From Thermohahella caldifontis (GTDB lineage: Bacteria; Pseudomonadota; Gammaproteobacteria; Pseudomonadales; Oleiphilaceae): a stretch of DNA of 64,000 bases. This document shows positions 50,899-59,216 of this stretch, one piece after another (position 1 is the first letter of the stretch; every line of letters starts with the position of its first letter). Made by a program: the position numbers and the translations under genes. The stretch covers positions 310,001 to 374,000 of the forward strand of contig NZ_CP154858.1 in assembly GCF_041153465.1 (NCBI RefSeq). The letters run 5' to 3'. A model generated the notes under the pieces. The model was given only the letters and a program-made list of their open reading frames with translations. It was not told the DNA's origin and ran no database searches.

Positions 50899-52338
50899 AT
50901 GACGAACGAAGATGTAATATTGGTCGTTAGTGATGATCCGGTGATTCGTCAGGAGCTGGAGACCATCATTCGTTTTCTGGATGAGCCGGTGATTGCTGTA
51001 TCCACGCAGGATTGGCAGTCCGCTGCCGGCGAGAGTATCGCCAACGGTGGTCTCCGGTGCATGATTCTGGATGCCGATGGGCCGACAGAGATCATCCCGG
51101 CTTTGCGTGCCATGGATGCCAGTGTGCCGGTGCTGTTGCTGGGCGACACGAATGTGGATGACCTGGATGAAGAGGATCGCAGGCGTATCATTGCCCGGTT
51201 GCAGCGCCCGCTGAGTTACACGAAATTCAACGACAGTCTCTACCGGGCTCAGATTTTCAGGGAACATCACAGCCAGGACCGGGTGCGTGCCCAACAGCGG
51301 GAGTTGCAGCTGTTCCGTTCTCTCGTCGGAACCAGCCGAGCCATTTGCCGGGTCCGGGAGCTGATGGCCCAGGTTGCGGACAAGGAAGTGAGCGTTCTCA
51401 TTACCGGTGAGTCCGGCACGGGCAAGGAGGTGGTCGCCCGGAACCTTCACTACAATTCCCATCGCCGCAACAAGCCGTTCGTGCCGGTGAACTGTGGCGC
51501 CATCCCGGCCGAGTTGCTGGAAAGTGAGCTGTTCGGCCATGAGAAGGGGGCCTTTACCGGTGCCATTTCCACGCGGGTCGGGCGCTTTGAGCTGGCACAG
51601 GGCGGCACGCTGTTCCTGGACGAAATCGGAGACATGCCGCTACACATGCAGGTGAAAATTCTTCGTGTCCTGCAGGAGCGAACCTTTGAGCGTGTCGGCA
51701 GCAACAAGACCCAGCAGGCGGATGTCCGGATCATTGCAGCGACGCACAAGAATCTGGAAGAGATGATTGAGAAGGGAGAGTTCCGGGAGGACCTCTACTA
51801 TCGCCTGAATGTGTTTCCCATCGAAATGCCGGCGCTGCGTGAACGGGTTGAGGATATTCCGCTTCTGCTCAACGAGCTGGTGAGCCGCATGGAAAAGGAA
51901 AAGCGGGGTTCGCTGCGCTTCAATTCAGCCGCCATTCTGAGCCTGTGCCGTCACGACTGGCCGGGCAACGTCCGCGAGCTGGCGAACCTGGTGGAGCGTC
52001 TGGCCATCATGCACCCCTATGGTGTGATCGGCGTGCATGAACTGCCGCCGAAGTTCCGCCATGTGGATGATCTGGATGAAGAACGCCCCGAGGCCCTTGA
52101 GGCGCTGAAACAGCAGGGTGTGCCGGGTGGCTTGCCGGGTCTGGATGCGCCGGCGATGCTGCCCGTGAACGGTCTGGATCTCAAGGAGTACCTGGCCAAC
52201 CTTGAGAAAACACTGATCCGGCAGGCGCTGGAGGATGCCGGAGGGGTCGTGGCACGTGCCGCCGAAAAGCTCCACATCCGGCGAACGACGCTGGTGGAAA
52301 AGCTCAAGAAATATCAGATCACGGCAGACGCCGACTGA
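50899..52338 (+). CDS. flrA: Flagellar master regulator FlrA/FleQ (sigma54-dependent activator)
   Basis: 479 residues. The N-terminal receiver-like FleQ domain (1-125) lacks a normal phosphorylation site. The AAA+ domain (about 142-370) has Walker A GESGTGKE (170-177), the GAFTGA loop for sigma54 contact and LFLDEIGDMP (Walker B); a C-terminal Fis-type helix-turn-helix ends the protein (VVARAAEKLHIRRTTLVEKLKKY). LFRS (138-141) just before the AAA+ domain matches the c-di-GMP-binding motif of Pseudomonas FleQ, so repression or antagonism by c-di-GMP is likely. It heads flrABC. I chose the start at MTNEDVILVVSDDP. Confidence 0.95.
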   Translation: MTNEDVILVVSDDPVIRQELETIIRFLDEPVIAVSTQDWQSAAGESIANGGLRCMILDADGPTEIIPALRAMDASVPVLLLGDTNVDDLDEEDRRRIIARLQRPLSYTKFNDSLYRAQIFREHHSQDRVRAQQRELQLFRSLVGTSRAICRVRELMAQVADKEVSVLITGESGTGKEVVARNLHYNSHRRNKPFVPVNCGAIPAELLESELFGHEKGAFTGAISTRVGRFELAQGGTLFLDEIGDMPLHMQVKILRVLQERTFERVGSNKTQQADVRIIAATHKNLEEMIEKGEFREDLYYRLNVFPIEMPALRERVEDIPLLLNELVSRMEKEKRGSLRFNSAAILSLCRHDWPGNVRELANLVERLAIMHPYGVIGVHELPPKFRHVDDLDEERPEALEALKQQGVPGGLPGLDAPAMLPVNGLDLKEYLANLEKTLIRQALEDAGGVVARAAEKLHIRRTTLVEKLKKYQITADAD

Positions 52339-52361
52339 GCAGAATAGTCCAGTTTGTACTG

Positions 52362-52395
52362 GGCCCGGGGACCTGTTGTCTGCCGGGCCTTTTTC
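52362..52395 (+). terminator. Terminator after flrA
   Basis: GGCCCGG (52362-52368) pairs with CCGGGCC (52383-52389); the loop is 14 bases, followed by TTTTTCTTT. It isolates flrA from flrBC, which suggests a separate flrBC promoter. Confidence 0.75.
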
Positions 52396-52504
52396 TTTCT
52401 GCCTTTTCCGGGGGCGACCCGGTGTGTCGGGATTTTGGCAGGTTTGTTTTCCGGGTTGCTGTGTGTGGTTGGTAACCTTCAGATTAAAAAGAAAAAAACG
52501 CTCC

Positions 52505-52519
52505 TGGCATTATTTTTGT
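52505..52519 (+). promoter_or_regulatory. Candidate sigma54 promoter of flrBC
   Basis: TGGC-N7-TTGT, that is GG and GT ten bases apart, close to the -24/-12 consensus (which has GC at -12). The spacing to the flrB ATG (43 bases) is suitable. FlrA is known to activate flrBC-type genes with sigma54 in Vibrio and Pseudomonas. Confidence 0.45.
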
Positions 52520-52561
52520 TTGAGAGTCATCAAACAACAACAGCGTGTCAGGGGGAATGTC

Positions 52562-53779
52562 ATGGCGAATGCAGCCGTGGAGACAGCACAGTTTCAGGTT
52601 CGCGCCGGGGGGGATGTCGCGCGAACCCTGCGCATGTTTGACGCCTTGTCTCAGCACATTCGTGAAGCGTACCAGGATCTGGAAGGCCAGGTCACCCGCC
52701 TGACGGGTGAACTGAGCGTGATCTCGGAGCGCCGGCAGCGCGAGCTGGAGGAGAAGGAAAAACTGGCCAACCAGCTTTCCACACTGTTGCGCGTGCTGCC
52801 TGCAGCTGTGGTGGTTCTGGATTCGCGCGGCAATGTCCAGTTGGCCAATCCGGCGGCGGTGGATCTGCTCGGCGAGCCCCTGGAAGGCGAGCGCTGGATT
52901 CATGTGATCGACCGCTGTTTTGCGCCGCAGGATGATGATGGCCACGAAGTCTCGCTGAAGGACGGCCGCAAGGTCGGTATCCGGATCAGTCCGCTGGAAT
53001 CCGGTCAGGGACAGCTCATTCTGATCAACGATCTGACCGAGACGCGACGCCTGCAGGCAGAGCTTGCGCGCCATGAGCGTCTGAAGGCCATGGGGCGCAT
53101 GGTGGCATCGCTGGCTCATCAGGTGCGGACACCCTTGTCTGCGGCCATGCTCTACGCCGGCCATCTCGAAAAGCCGGACCTGGATCCGGACAAGCGGCTT
53201 CAGATGGCCGGCAAGCTCAAGCGCCGTTTGCGGCATCTGGAAGAACAGGTGCGGGACATGCTGGTGTTTGCCCGCGGTGAAACCCGTGTGGCCGAGTTCG
53301 TCGCGGTTGCGGAACTGATGTCGGGGCTTCGGCAGCTGGCTGAAGGACTGGATCTCAGGGCGACTGTCCATTGGCAGATCCGGGGGGATGATCAGGCCAC
53401 GGTCACCTGCAATCGCGAAACGTTGCTGGGGGCCTTGCTCAATCTCATCAAGAATGCAGACGATGCCTGTGGCAAGCGCCCCGGTGCACGGATTGATGTC
53501 AACGCGCGGGTGCAGGATGGGAGTGTGCAGTTTCTCGTTGAGGATAACGGCACCGGGTTTTCCGAGGCGGAGCGTGCCCGCCTGCTGGAGGCTTTCTATA
53601 CCACGAAGCCGCAGGGTACCGGGCTGGGACTGGCAGTGGTTCTGTCCGTCGTGCAGGCCCATCGCGGGGTCTTTGATATCTGGTCGGAGGGCAAGGGAAA
53701 GGGCGCAGTGGCAGCCGTCACCCTGCCGCTCTGCAGGCCTGCTGAATCACACCGGAACATGACTGGAGACGAGGCATGA
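52562..53779 (+). CDS. flrB: Flagellar sensor histidine kinase FlrB/FleS
   Basis: 405 residues from the ATG at 52562, after GGGGGAATGTC; a longer upstream frame overlaps flrA and is not conserved. No transmembrane helix, so it is a cytoplasmic kinase. An N-terminal coiled coil (about 25-75) leads to a PAS domain (about 75-160; LRVLPAAVVVLDSRGNVQLANPAAVDLLGE), a HisKA dimerisation domain with H186 in SLAHQVRTPLSAAMLYAGHL, and an ATPase domain (NLIKNADDAC, VEDNGTGF, TTKPQGTGLGLAVV). It phosphorylates FlrC. Its end overlaps the flrC start by four bases. Confidence 0.94.
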   Translation: MANAAVETAQFQVRAGGDVARTLRMFDALSQHIREAYQDLEGQVTRLTGELSVISERRQRELEEKEKLANQLSTLLRVLPAAVVVLDSRGNVQLANPAAVDLLGEPLEGERWIHVIDRCFAPQDDDGHEVSLKDGRKVGIRISPLESGQGQLILINDLTETRRLQAELARHERLKAMGRMVASLAHQVRTPLSAAMLYAGHLEKPDLDPDKRLQMAGKLKRRLRHLEEQVRDMLVFARGETRVAEFVAVAELMSGLRQLAEGLDLRATVHWQIRGDDQATVTCNRETLLGALLNLIKNADDACGKRPGARIDVNARVQDGSVQFLVEDNGTGFSEAERARLLEAFYTTKPQGTGLGLAVVLSVVQAHRGVFDIWSEGKGKGAVAAVTLPLCRPAESHRNMTGDEA

Positions 53780-55223
53780 GCAAATCCGTTGTACTGATCG
53801 TTGAGGACGATGAGGGGCTGCTGGACGCCCTGACCGAAACGCTGGATATGGCAGGTTTTCACTACATTGGCGTGGGATCCGCAGAAGAGGCTTGGGACGT
53901 GCTGGCGCAGCATCGGGTGGATCTGGTGGTCAGTGATATCAACATGCCCGGCAAGAGTGGCTTTGAGCTGTTGTCCGATGTGCGAAAACAGTACCCGGGC
54001 ATTCCGGTCGTCCTGATGACGGCTTATGCCCAGATTTCCCAGGCCGTGTCTGCCATGCAGCAGGGGGCGGCGGACTATCTGGTCAAACCCTTTGACCCCG
54101 AGCAATTGTGCGATGTAGTGGGGCGTCACCTCGGGCGCTCTTCGGCGTCTGCCGTGGTGAAAGGGCCGGTTGCGGTGGATCCGGCCAGTCGTCGGATTTT
54201 TGACATGGCCCGCAAGGTCGCGGCTACCGATTCCACGGTACTGATCTGTGGCGAGAGTGGTACCGGCAAGGAGGTCCTGGCCCGTTACATCCATGATCAC
54301 TCTGCACGCCGCGCCAAACCCTTTGTGGCGATCAACTGTGCGGCCATACCGGAAAACATGCTGGAAGCCATTCTCTTCGGTCATGAAAAAGGGGCCTTTA
54401 CCGGCGCCTATCAGAGCAGCCCGGGCAAGTTCGAACAGGCGAACGGCGGCACGCTGCTCCTGGACGAAATTTCCGAAATGGAGCTTGGCTTGCAGGCCAA
54501 GCTGCTCCGTGTCCTGCAGGAACGGGAAGTGGAACGGATCGGCGGCCGCAAGGCCATCAAGCTGGATGTCCGTGTGCTGGCAACCACCAACCGTGACCTG
54601 CGCGAGCATGTGCAGTCCGGACGTTTTCGTGAGGATCTGTTCTACCGTCTGAGTGTGTTTCCCCTGGCATGGATGCCCCTTCGGGAGCGGCGTGGCGACA
54701 TTCTGCCTTTGGCGGAACATTTGCTGGCCACGCATGTGAGCAAGATGGGACTGGGATCGGTCACCCTTGACGAATCGGCCCGGAATGCCCTTTACCAGCA
54801 TGACTGGCCGGGCAATGTGCGCGAACTGGACAATGCCATCCAGCGGGCACTGATCCTGCAGCAGGGCGGTGTGATCCGGGCGCAGGATCTGGTACTCGAC
54901 TTCGGAATGACCCTGGCTGGCGGTCAGGGGGGGCAGCCGAGGCGATGCCGGCCATGAACATGGCTTCGCCCGATCTGGTCGAGCCAGTCTCCCCGGCAAA
55001 CCTGGATTCGGGGCTGGCCGAAGAGGGCGGCGATGGCAGTGTTCTGGGCAGTGAGGTCAGGCAGCGCGAGTTTCAGATCATTCTCGATGCACTGCGCCGC
55101 GAGGGGGGGCGTCGCAACCGGGTCGCCGAGAAGCTGGGGATCTCACCCCGCACCCTGCGCTACAAGCTTGCGCGCATGCGGGAATGTGGCATTGATGTGG
55201 ATGCGCACCTGGCGGGTGTGTGA
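53776..55223 (+). pseudogene. flrC: FlrC/FleR flagellar response regulator, frameshifted at a poly-G run
   Basis: As written the first frame ends at 54957 (393 residues) and the rest of the protein continues in another frame to 55223. Joined, they make about 482 residues, normal for FlrC: a receiver domain with D54 in VVSDINMPG, an AAA+ domain (Walker A GESGTGKE, GAFTGA, LLLDEISEM) and a C-terminal Fis-type helix-turn-helix (RVAEKLGISPRTLRYKLARMRE). The break lies in a seven-G run at 54927-54933; eight Gs restore the frame. As it stands the product lacks the DNA-binding domain. This could be a sequencing error, or poly-G phase variation of a flagellar regulator. Start overlaps flrB. Confidence 0.9.
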
Positions 55224-55225
55224 TC

Positions 55226-55240
55226 TGGCACGTGGATTGC
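55226..55240 (+). promoter_or_regulatory. Sigma54 promoter of the fliEFGHIJ operon
   Basis: TGGCACG-TGGA-TTGC, an essentially perfect -24/-12 element (GG-N10-GC), placed immediately after the flrC stop and 41 bases upstream of fliE. FlrC is the expected activator. Confidence 0.92.
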
Positions 55241-55281
55241 TGAAAGGTATTCATGAGTCAAATCCCTGACGGAGACCAAAA

Positions 55282-55647
55282 ATGACGACGCGTGTGGATG
55301 TTAACGATGTACTGGCACAGATTCGTGCTGCACGTGCGCGTATCCAGCGTCCGGCACAGGCTGAGCAGGCTGTACGGTCGACCGTGGTGCCACCTGCGGC
55401 CGGTGATGCCAGAGCCGCTGAGAAGCCGGGCTTTGCCCAGATGCTGCAGCAGGCGGTGAACCAGGTGGACAGTGTGCAGAAGAATGCATCCAGTCTGGCC
55501 ACGGCTTATGAGAAAGGGGATCCGAACGTGGACCTGACTCAGGTCATGATTGCCAGTCAGAAGGCTTCCGTGGCATTCCAGGCCATGACACAGGTGCGCA
55601 ACCGTGTTGTTCAGGCCTATGAAGACATCATGAAGATGCCGATTTGA
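55282..55647 (+). CDS. fliE: Flagellar hook-basal body protein FliE
   Basis: 121 residues, usual for FliE. The N-terminus (MTTRVDVNDVLAQIRAARARIQRP) and conserved C-terminal helix (PNVDLTQVMIASQKASVAFQAMTQVRNRVVQAYEDIMKMPI) are diagnostic. It links the MS ring to the rod. First gene of the operon behind the sigma54 promoter; fliF follows 14 bases later. Confidence 0.95.
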   Translation: MTTRVDVNDVLAQIRAARARIQRPAQAEQAVRSTVVPPAAGDARAAEKPGFAQMLQQAVNQVDSVQKNASSLATAYEKGDPNVDLTQVMIASQKASVAFQAMTQVRNRVVQAYEDIMKMPI

Positions 55648-55661
55648 TGGAGAGTTAGCGC

Positions 55662-57389
55662 ATGGCTTCAGTTCCGGCTGAGATCCCTACCGCAGACAAC
55701 CTCCCGCTGGCCGGTGGTGCCGGAGGCGGTGACGGTGACGCGGAGACCCCCCGCAGTGATCTGGTGATGGGTTTCAACAAGTTGTCCATCATGCGGCAGG
55801 TGGCCCTGATGATCGGTCTCGCGGCCAGTATTGCCATGGGCATTGCCATCATCCTCTGGGCACAGCAGCCGGACTATCAACCGGTTTTTTCCGATCTGCG
55901 CGGTTATGATCCCACTGAAATTGCGGACATTCTCAATCAGGCGGATGTGAAGTTCCGCATGGATCCCAAGACCGGTGCCTTGCTGGTGGCGTCGGAGGAC
56001 GTCCACCGGGCGCGTCTGAAGCTTGCTGCCGCGGGTGTCACCGAGGACAAGACCGTTGGTTTCGAACTGCTGGATCAGGCGCCGGGACTGGGCACCAGCC
56101 AGTTCATGGAGTCGGCCCGTTATCGACGCAGTCTGGAAGGCGAACTGGCAAGAACCATTGCTAGTCTGCGCAACGTCAAGAGTGCGCGGGTGCATCTTGC
56201 CATTCCCAAGAGTAGCGTTTTTGTCCGTGATCGCCGCAAACCCTCGGCTTCTGTCCTGGTGAATCTGATGGGGCGAGGCACGCTTTCCGAAGAACAGGTG
56301 GCGGCGATCGTCAACCTCGTGGCGGGGAGTGTGCCGGAGCTGGACAAAAGCGACGTGACCGTTGTGGACCAGCGCGGCAATCTGCTGTCACGCAAGGACA
56401 TCAACAGTGATGACCTGCGCCGTGCCCGGGAATTCGAATATGCGCGCAAGCTTGAGGAGGTGCTGTCCGAGCGTGTCGGCAGCATTCTGGAGCCCATTGT
56501 GGGGCCCGGACGCTATCGCGCTGAAGTGTCGGCTGACATTGACTTCACCACCATTGAGCGGGCGGAAGAGCTCTATGGGCCGGATCAGAAGATTGTCCGC
56601 AGCGAAAAGGAACTGGATGAACAGCGCGTGGCCGGTGACACGGGGGGAATTCCCGGCGCGCTGTCGAACCAGCCACCCGGCCAGGCAACGGTACCGGAGC
56701 AGGCCAATGGTGCAAATGGTACTGCAGGGGCGGAGGTCAAGGATCTGCGCAAGGAGCGGGTACGCAACTATGAGGTGGACCGGACGCTCAGCTACATCAA
56801 GAAGGGACAGGGCGATATTCGCCGGCTGACCGTGGCAGTCGTGGTGGATGATATCCGCAAGGTGGACGCTGACGGTAATGTGACCTATGAGCCCTGGCCC
56901 AAGGAGGAATTGGAGCGTCTCACCCTGCTGGTGCGGAATGCGGTAGGCTATTCGGCTGCCCGGGGCGACAGCGTCAACGTAATCAATAGTCCATTTGTCA
57001 TGGAGCAGCAGGAGGACATTCCTGATCTGCCCATCTGGCAGCAGGCCTGGTTCCTGCAGCTGGTGAAGTGGGGTGTGGCCCTGATTGCGGTGATCGTGCT
57101 GGTCTTTGGTCTGATCCGGCCGACCCTTAAAAATCTGAGCAGCGGTGGTGCGGAAGAGCGTGAACTGGCCCTGGCGGCAGATGATGACGGACTTGCAGAG
57201 CTGGAGAAACTGACCGAGACTGAAGAGGGTGAAGAAGGTGGAATCGGGCTGAGTACCGATGATGAATTCATGCTGCCGGGTGCTTCGGCCAGCTATGAGA
57301 AGAAACTGAATGCCCTCAAGAGCCTGATCGCAGAAGATCCGGGCCGGGTAGCCAACGTATTGCGCCAGTGGATCATGTCCGATGACTGA
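55662..57389 (+). CDS. fliF: Flagellar MS-ring protein FliF
   Basis: 575 residues. A cytoplasmic N-terminus is followed by a first membrane helix (about 44-67), a large periplasmic region with the ring-building motifs (YEPVFSDLRGYDPTEIADILNQADVKFR-like start, RYRRSLEGELARTIASLRNVKSARVHLAIPKSSVFVRDR), a second membrane helix near residues 462-486 and a cytoplasmic C-terminus that binds FliG. The acidic stretch TETEEGEEGGIG precedes the C-terminal helix AYEKKLNAL. It overlaps fliG by eight bases. Confidence 0.96.
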   Translation: MASVPAEIPTADNLPLAGGAGGGDGDAETPRSDLVMGFNKLSIMRQVALMIGLAASIAMGIAIILWAQQPDYQPVFSDLRGYDPTEIADILNQADVKFRMDPKTGALLVASEDVHRARLKLAAAGVTEDKTVGFELLDQAPGLGTSQFMESARYRRSLEGELARTIASLRNVKSARVHLAIPKSSVFVRDRRKPSASVLVNLMGRGTLSEEQVAAIVNLVAGSVPELDKSDVTVVDQRGNLLSRKDINSDDLRRAREFEYARKLEEVLSERVGSILEPIVGPGRYRAEVSADIDFTTIERAEELYGPDQKIVRSEKELDEQRVAGDTGGIPGALSNQPPGQATVPEQANGANGTAGAEVKDLRKERVRNYEVDRTLSYIKKGQGDIRRLTVAVVVDDIRKVDADGNVTYEPWPKEELERLTLLVRNAVGYSAARGDSVNVINSPFVMEQQEDIPDLPIWQQAWFLQLVKWGVALIAVIVLVFGLIRPTLKNLSSGGAEERELALAADDDGLAELEKLTETEEGEEGGIGLSTDDEFMLPGASASYEKKLNALKSLIAEDPGRVANVLRQWIMSDD

Positions 57390-58388
57390 TGGTGAAAAGA
57401 AACCTGCCAAGAAAATAGGCCGCCTGGATGCTGCGGCCATTCTTCTGTTGTCCCTGGGGGAAGCTGACGCGGCCCAGCTCCTCAAGCATATGGGACCGAA
57501 GGAAGTGCAGCGTGTGGGTGCGCGTATGGCGCAACTGGAGAACGTGCTGCAGGAAGACGTGGAGCAAGTCACCGATGAAATTCTCGAGGCGGTGGGCGGT
57601 CAGACGGGCATTGGCGTGGGGGCAGATGACTATATCCGTAACCTGTTGACTCAAGCGCTGGGAGAGGAGAAGGCGGCCGGCCTGATTGATCGTATCCTCA
57701 TGGGGGGAACACCACGGGCCTGGATACCCTCAAATGGATGGAGCCGCGCGCAGTTGCTGATCTCATCCGCTATGAACATCCGCAGATTCAGGCCATCGTG
57801 ATTTCCTATCTGGATGCGGACCAGGCATCGGAAGTGCTGTCCAACTTTGATCCCAAGGTGCAGCTGGACATCGTCATGCGGATCTCCGCGCTGGAAACCG
57901 TGCAGCCCCAGGCACTCAAGGAACTGAATGATATTTTGGAAAAACAGTTCTCCAGTGGTGCTACTTCACAGTCCACCAAGTTGGGTGGGGTCAAGCGGGC
58001 TGCCGAGATCATGAACTTCATGGATCCGCAACTGATGGAATCCATCAAGGAAGTGGACGCGGATCTGGCGACCCAGATCGAAGATCTGATGTTTGTGTTC
58101 GACAACCTCAAGGATGTGGACGACCGGGGTATTCAGACGCTGCTGCGCGAGGTGGGTTCCGATACCCTGATTCTGGCCCTCAAGGGCGCGGACGAAGAGC
58201 TGCAGGAAAAGATTTTCCGCAACATGTCCAAGCGGGCAGCCGAGTTGCTGCGGGACGATCTGGAGGCCAAGGGACCGGTGCGGGTCAGCGAGGTGGAAGC
58301 CGCGCAGAAGGAAATCCTGGCCATTGCCCGCCGTCTTGCCGATGCCGGCGAAATCGTGCTGGGTGGCTCCGGCGAAGACATGCTGTGA
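57382..58388 (+). pseudogene. fliG: Flagellar motor switch protein FliG, frameshifted at a poly-G run
   Basis: The first frame runs from 57382 to a stop at 57801; the remainder is in another frame from 57708 to 58388. Joined, they encode about 335 residues, normal for FliG: N-terminal FliF-binding domain (LDAAAILLLSLGEADAAQLLKHMGPKEVQ), the middle domain with YEHPQIQAIVISYLD, and the C-terminal torque domain with conserved charged residues (LKGADEELQEKIFRNMSKRAAE). The frame breaks in the six-G run at 57702-57707 after ATG; seven Gs would give MGGNTTGLDTLKWMEPR, the family sequence. As written only the N-terminal third would be made. Sequencing error is likely; see the findings. Confidence 0.92.
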
Positions 58389-58397
58389 GGTTGAGCC

Positions 58398-59216
58398 ATG
58401 AGTGACAAGGACCGGATTCCCGCCGAACAGCTGACTGCCTGGGAGCGCTGGGAACTGCCTGTCATGAACGAGCAGGGGGAGACCCGGGAGGCCGAGGAGT
58501 CGGTCAGACCGCCCACTGCGGCCGAGCTGGAGGCTATCCGTGAGGCGGCGCGGGAAGAAGGTTTCCAGAGCGGCTATCAGGCCGGCCATGCGGAAGGCCT
58601 GTCACAGGGGCGGCGCGAGGGGCATGCGGAAGGCTATGCTGCGGGAATGGAGCAGGGCCGCGAGGAAGGGCGTGCCCAGGCGTATGCAAAGCATGAAGCG
58701 GAACTGCAGGCACGGTTGCGGACGCTGAGCGGACTGATCTCGTCTCTGGAAAAGCCGCTGGCCGATCAGCAGGAAACCCTGGAGCAGACGCTGGTGCAGC
58801 TCGTGCTGGCTGTTTGCCGGGCGGTCATCTTCAGGGAGCTTCAGCTGGCTCCGGAAGCACTGGGTCAGGTGGTTCATGAAGCGCTGGCTGCACTGCCGGC
58901 CGATGAAGAGTGGCGCGTGGTCCTGCACCCCGAGGACGCGGCCCTGCTGCGTGAGTCCGGATTCGAGCCGGTCGGACAGATGACCGAGGATGCCGGACTG
59001 ACTCGTGGGGGATGCCGGGTCCAGACACGTAATACGCTGGTGGACTACACGCTGGAACGGCGCTTTCAGAAAACCGTGCAGGCCATGCTGAGCCGGGCAA
59101 CGGCCCGGCATGAAGACGCCGGGGGCCATCAACCGGACTATGCGCCTGCGCTGGATGATCTGAGCAATCTGCACACGGATGTCCTGGAGGCACCGGATGA
59201 GCCAGAGCCTGAGTGA
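58398..59216 (+). CDS. fliH: Flagellar assembly protein FliH
   Basis: 272 residues. The N-terminal region carries the Gly-rich repeated helix of FliH with GxxxG spacing (EGFQSGYQAGHAEGLSQGRREGHAEGYAAGMEQGREEG, about 55-92), then a coiled coil, and a C-terminal domain with the family's ADEEWRVVLHPEDAALLRE and RGGCRVQTRNTLVDYTLERRFQ segments. It regulates the FliI ATPase and docks it to the export gate. The last 20 bases overlap the fliI start. Confidence 0.93.
   Translation: MSDKDRIPAEQLTAWERWELPVMNEQGETREAEESVRPPTAAELEAIREAAREEGFQSGYQAGHAEGLSQGRREGHAEGYAAGMEQGREEGRAQAYAKHEAELQARLRTLSGLISSLEKPLADQQETLEQTLVQLVLAVCRAVIFRELQLAPEALGQVVHEALAALPADEEWRVVLHPEDAALLRESGFEPVGQMTEDAGLTRGGCRVQTRNTLVDYTLERRFQKTVQAMLSRATARHEDAGGHQPDYAPALDDLSNLHTDVLEAPDEPEPE

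Noticed and set aside
52438..52460. Sigma54-like TTTGGCAGG before flrB
   Set aside because: The -12 GC is not at the required ten-base spacing; the TGGC-N7-TTGT element at 52505 fits better.
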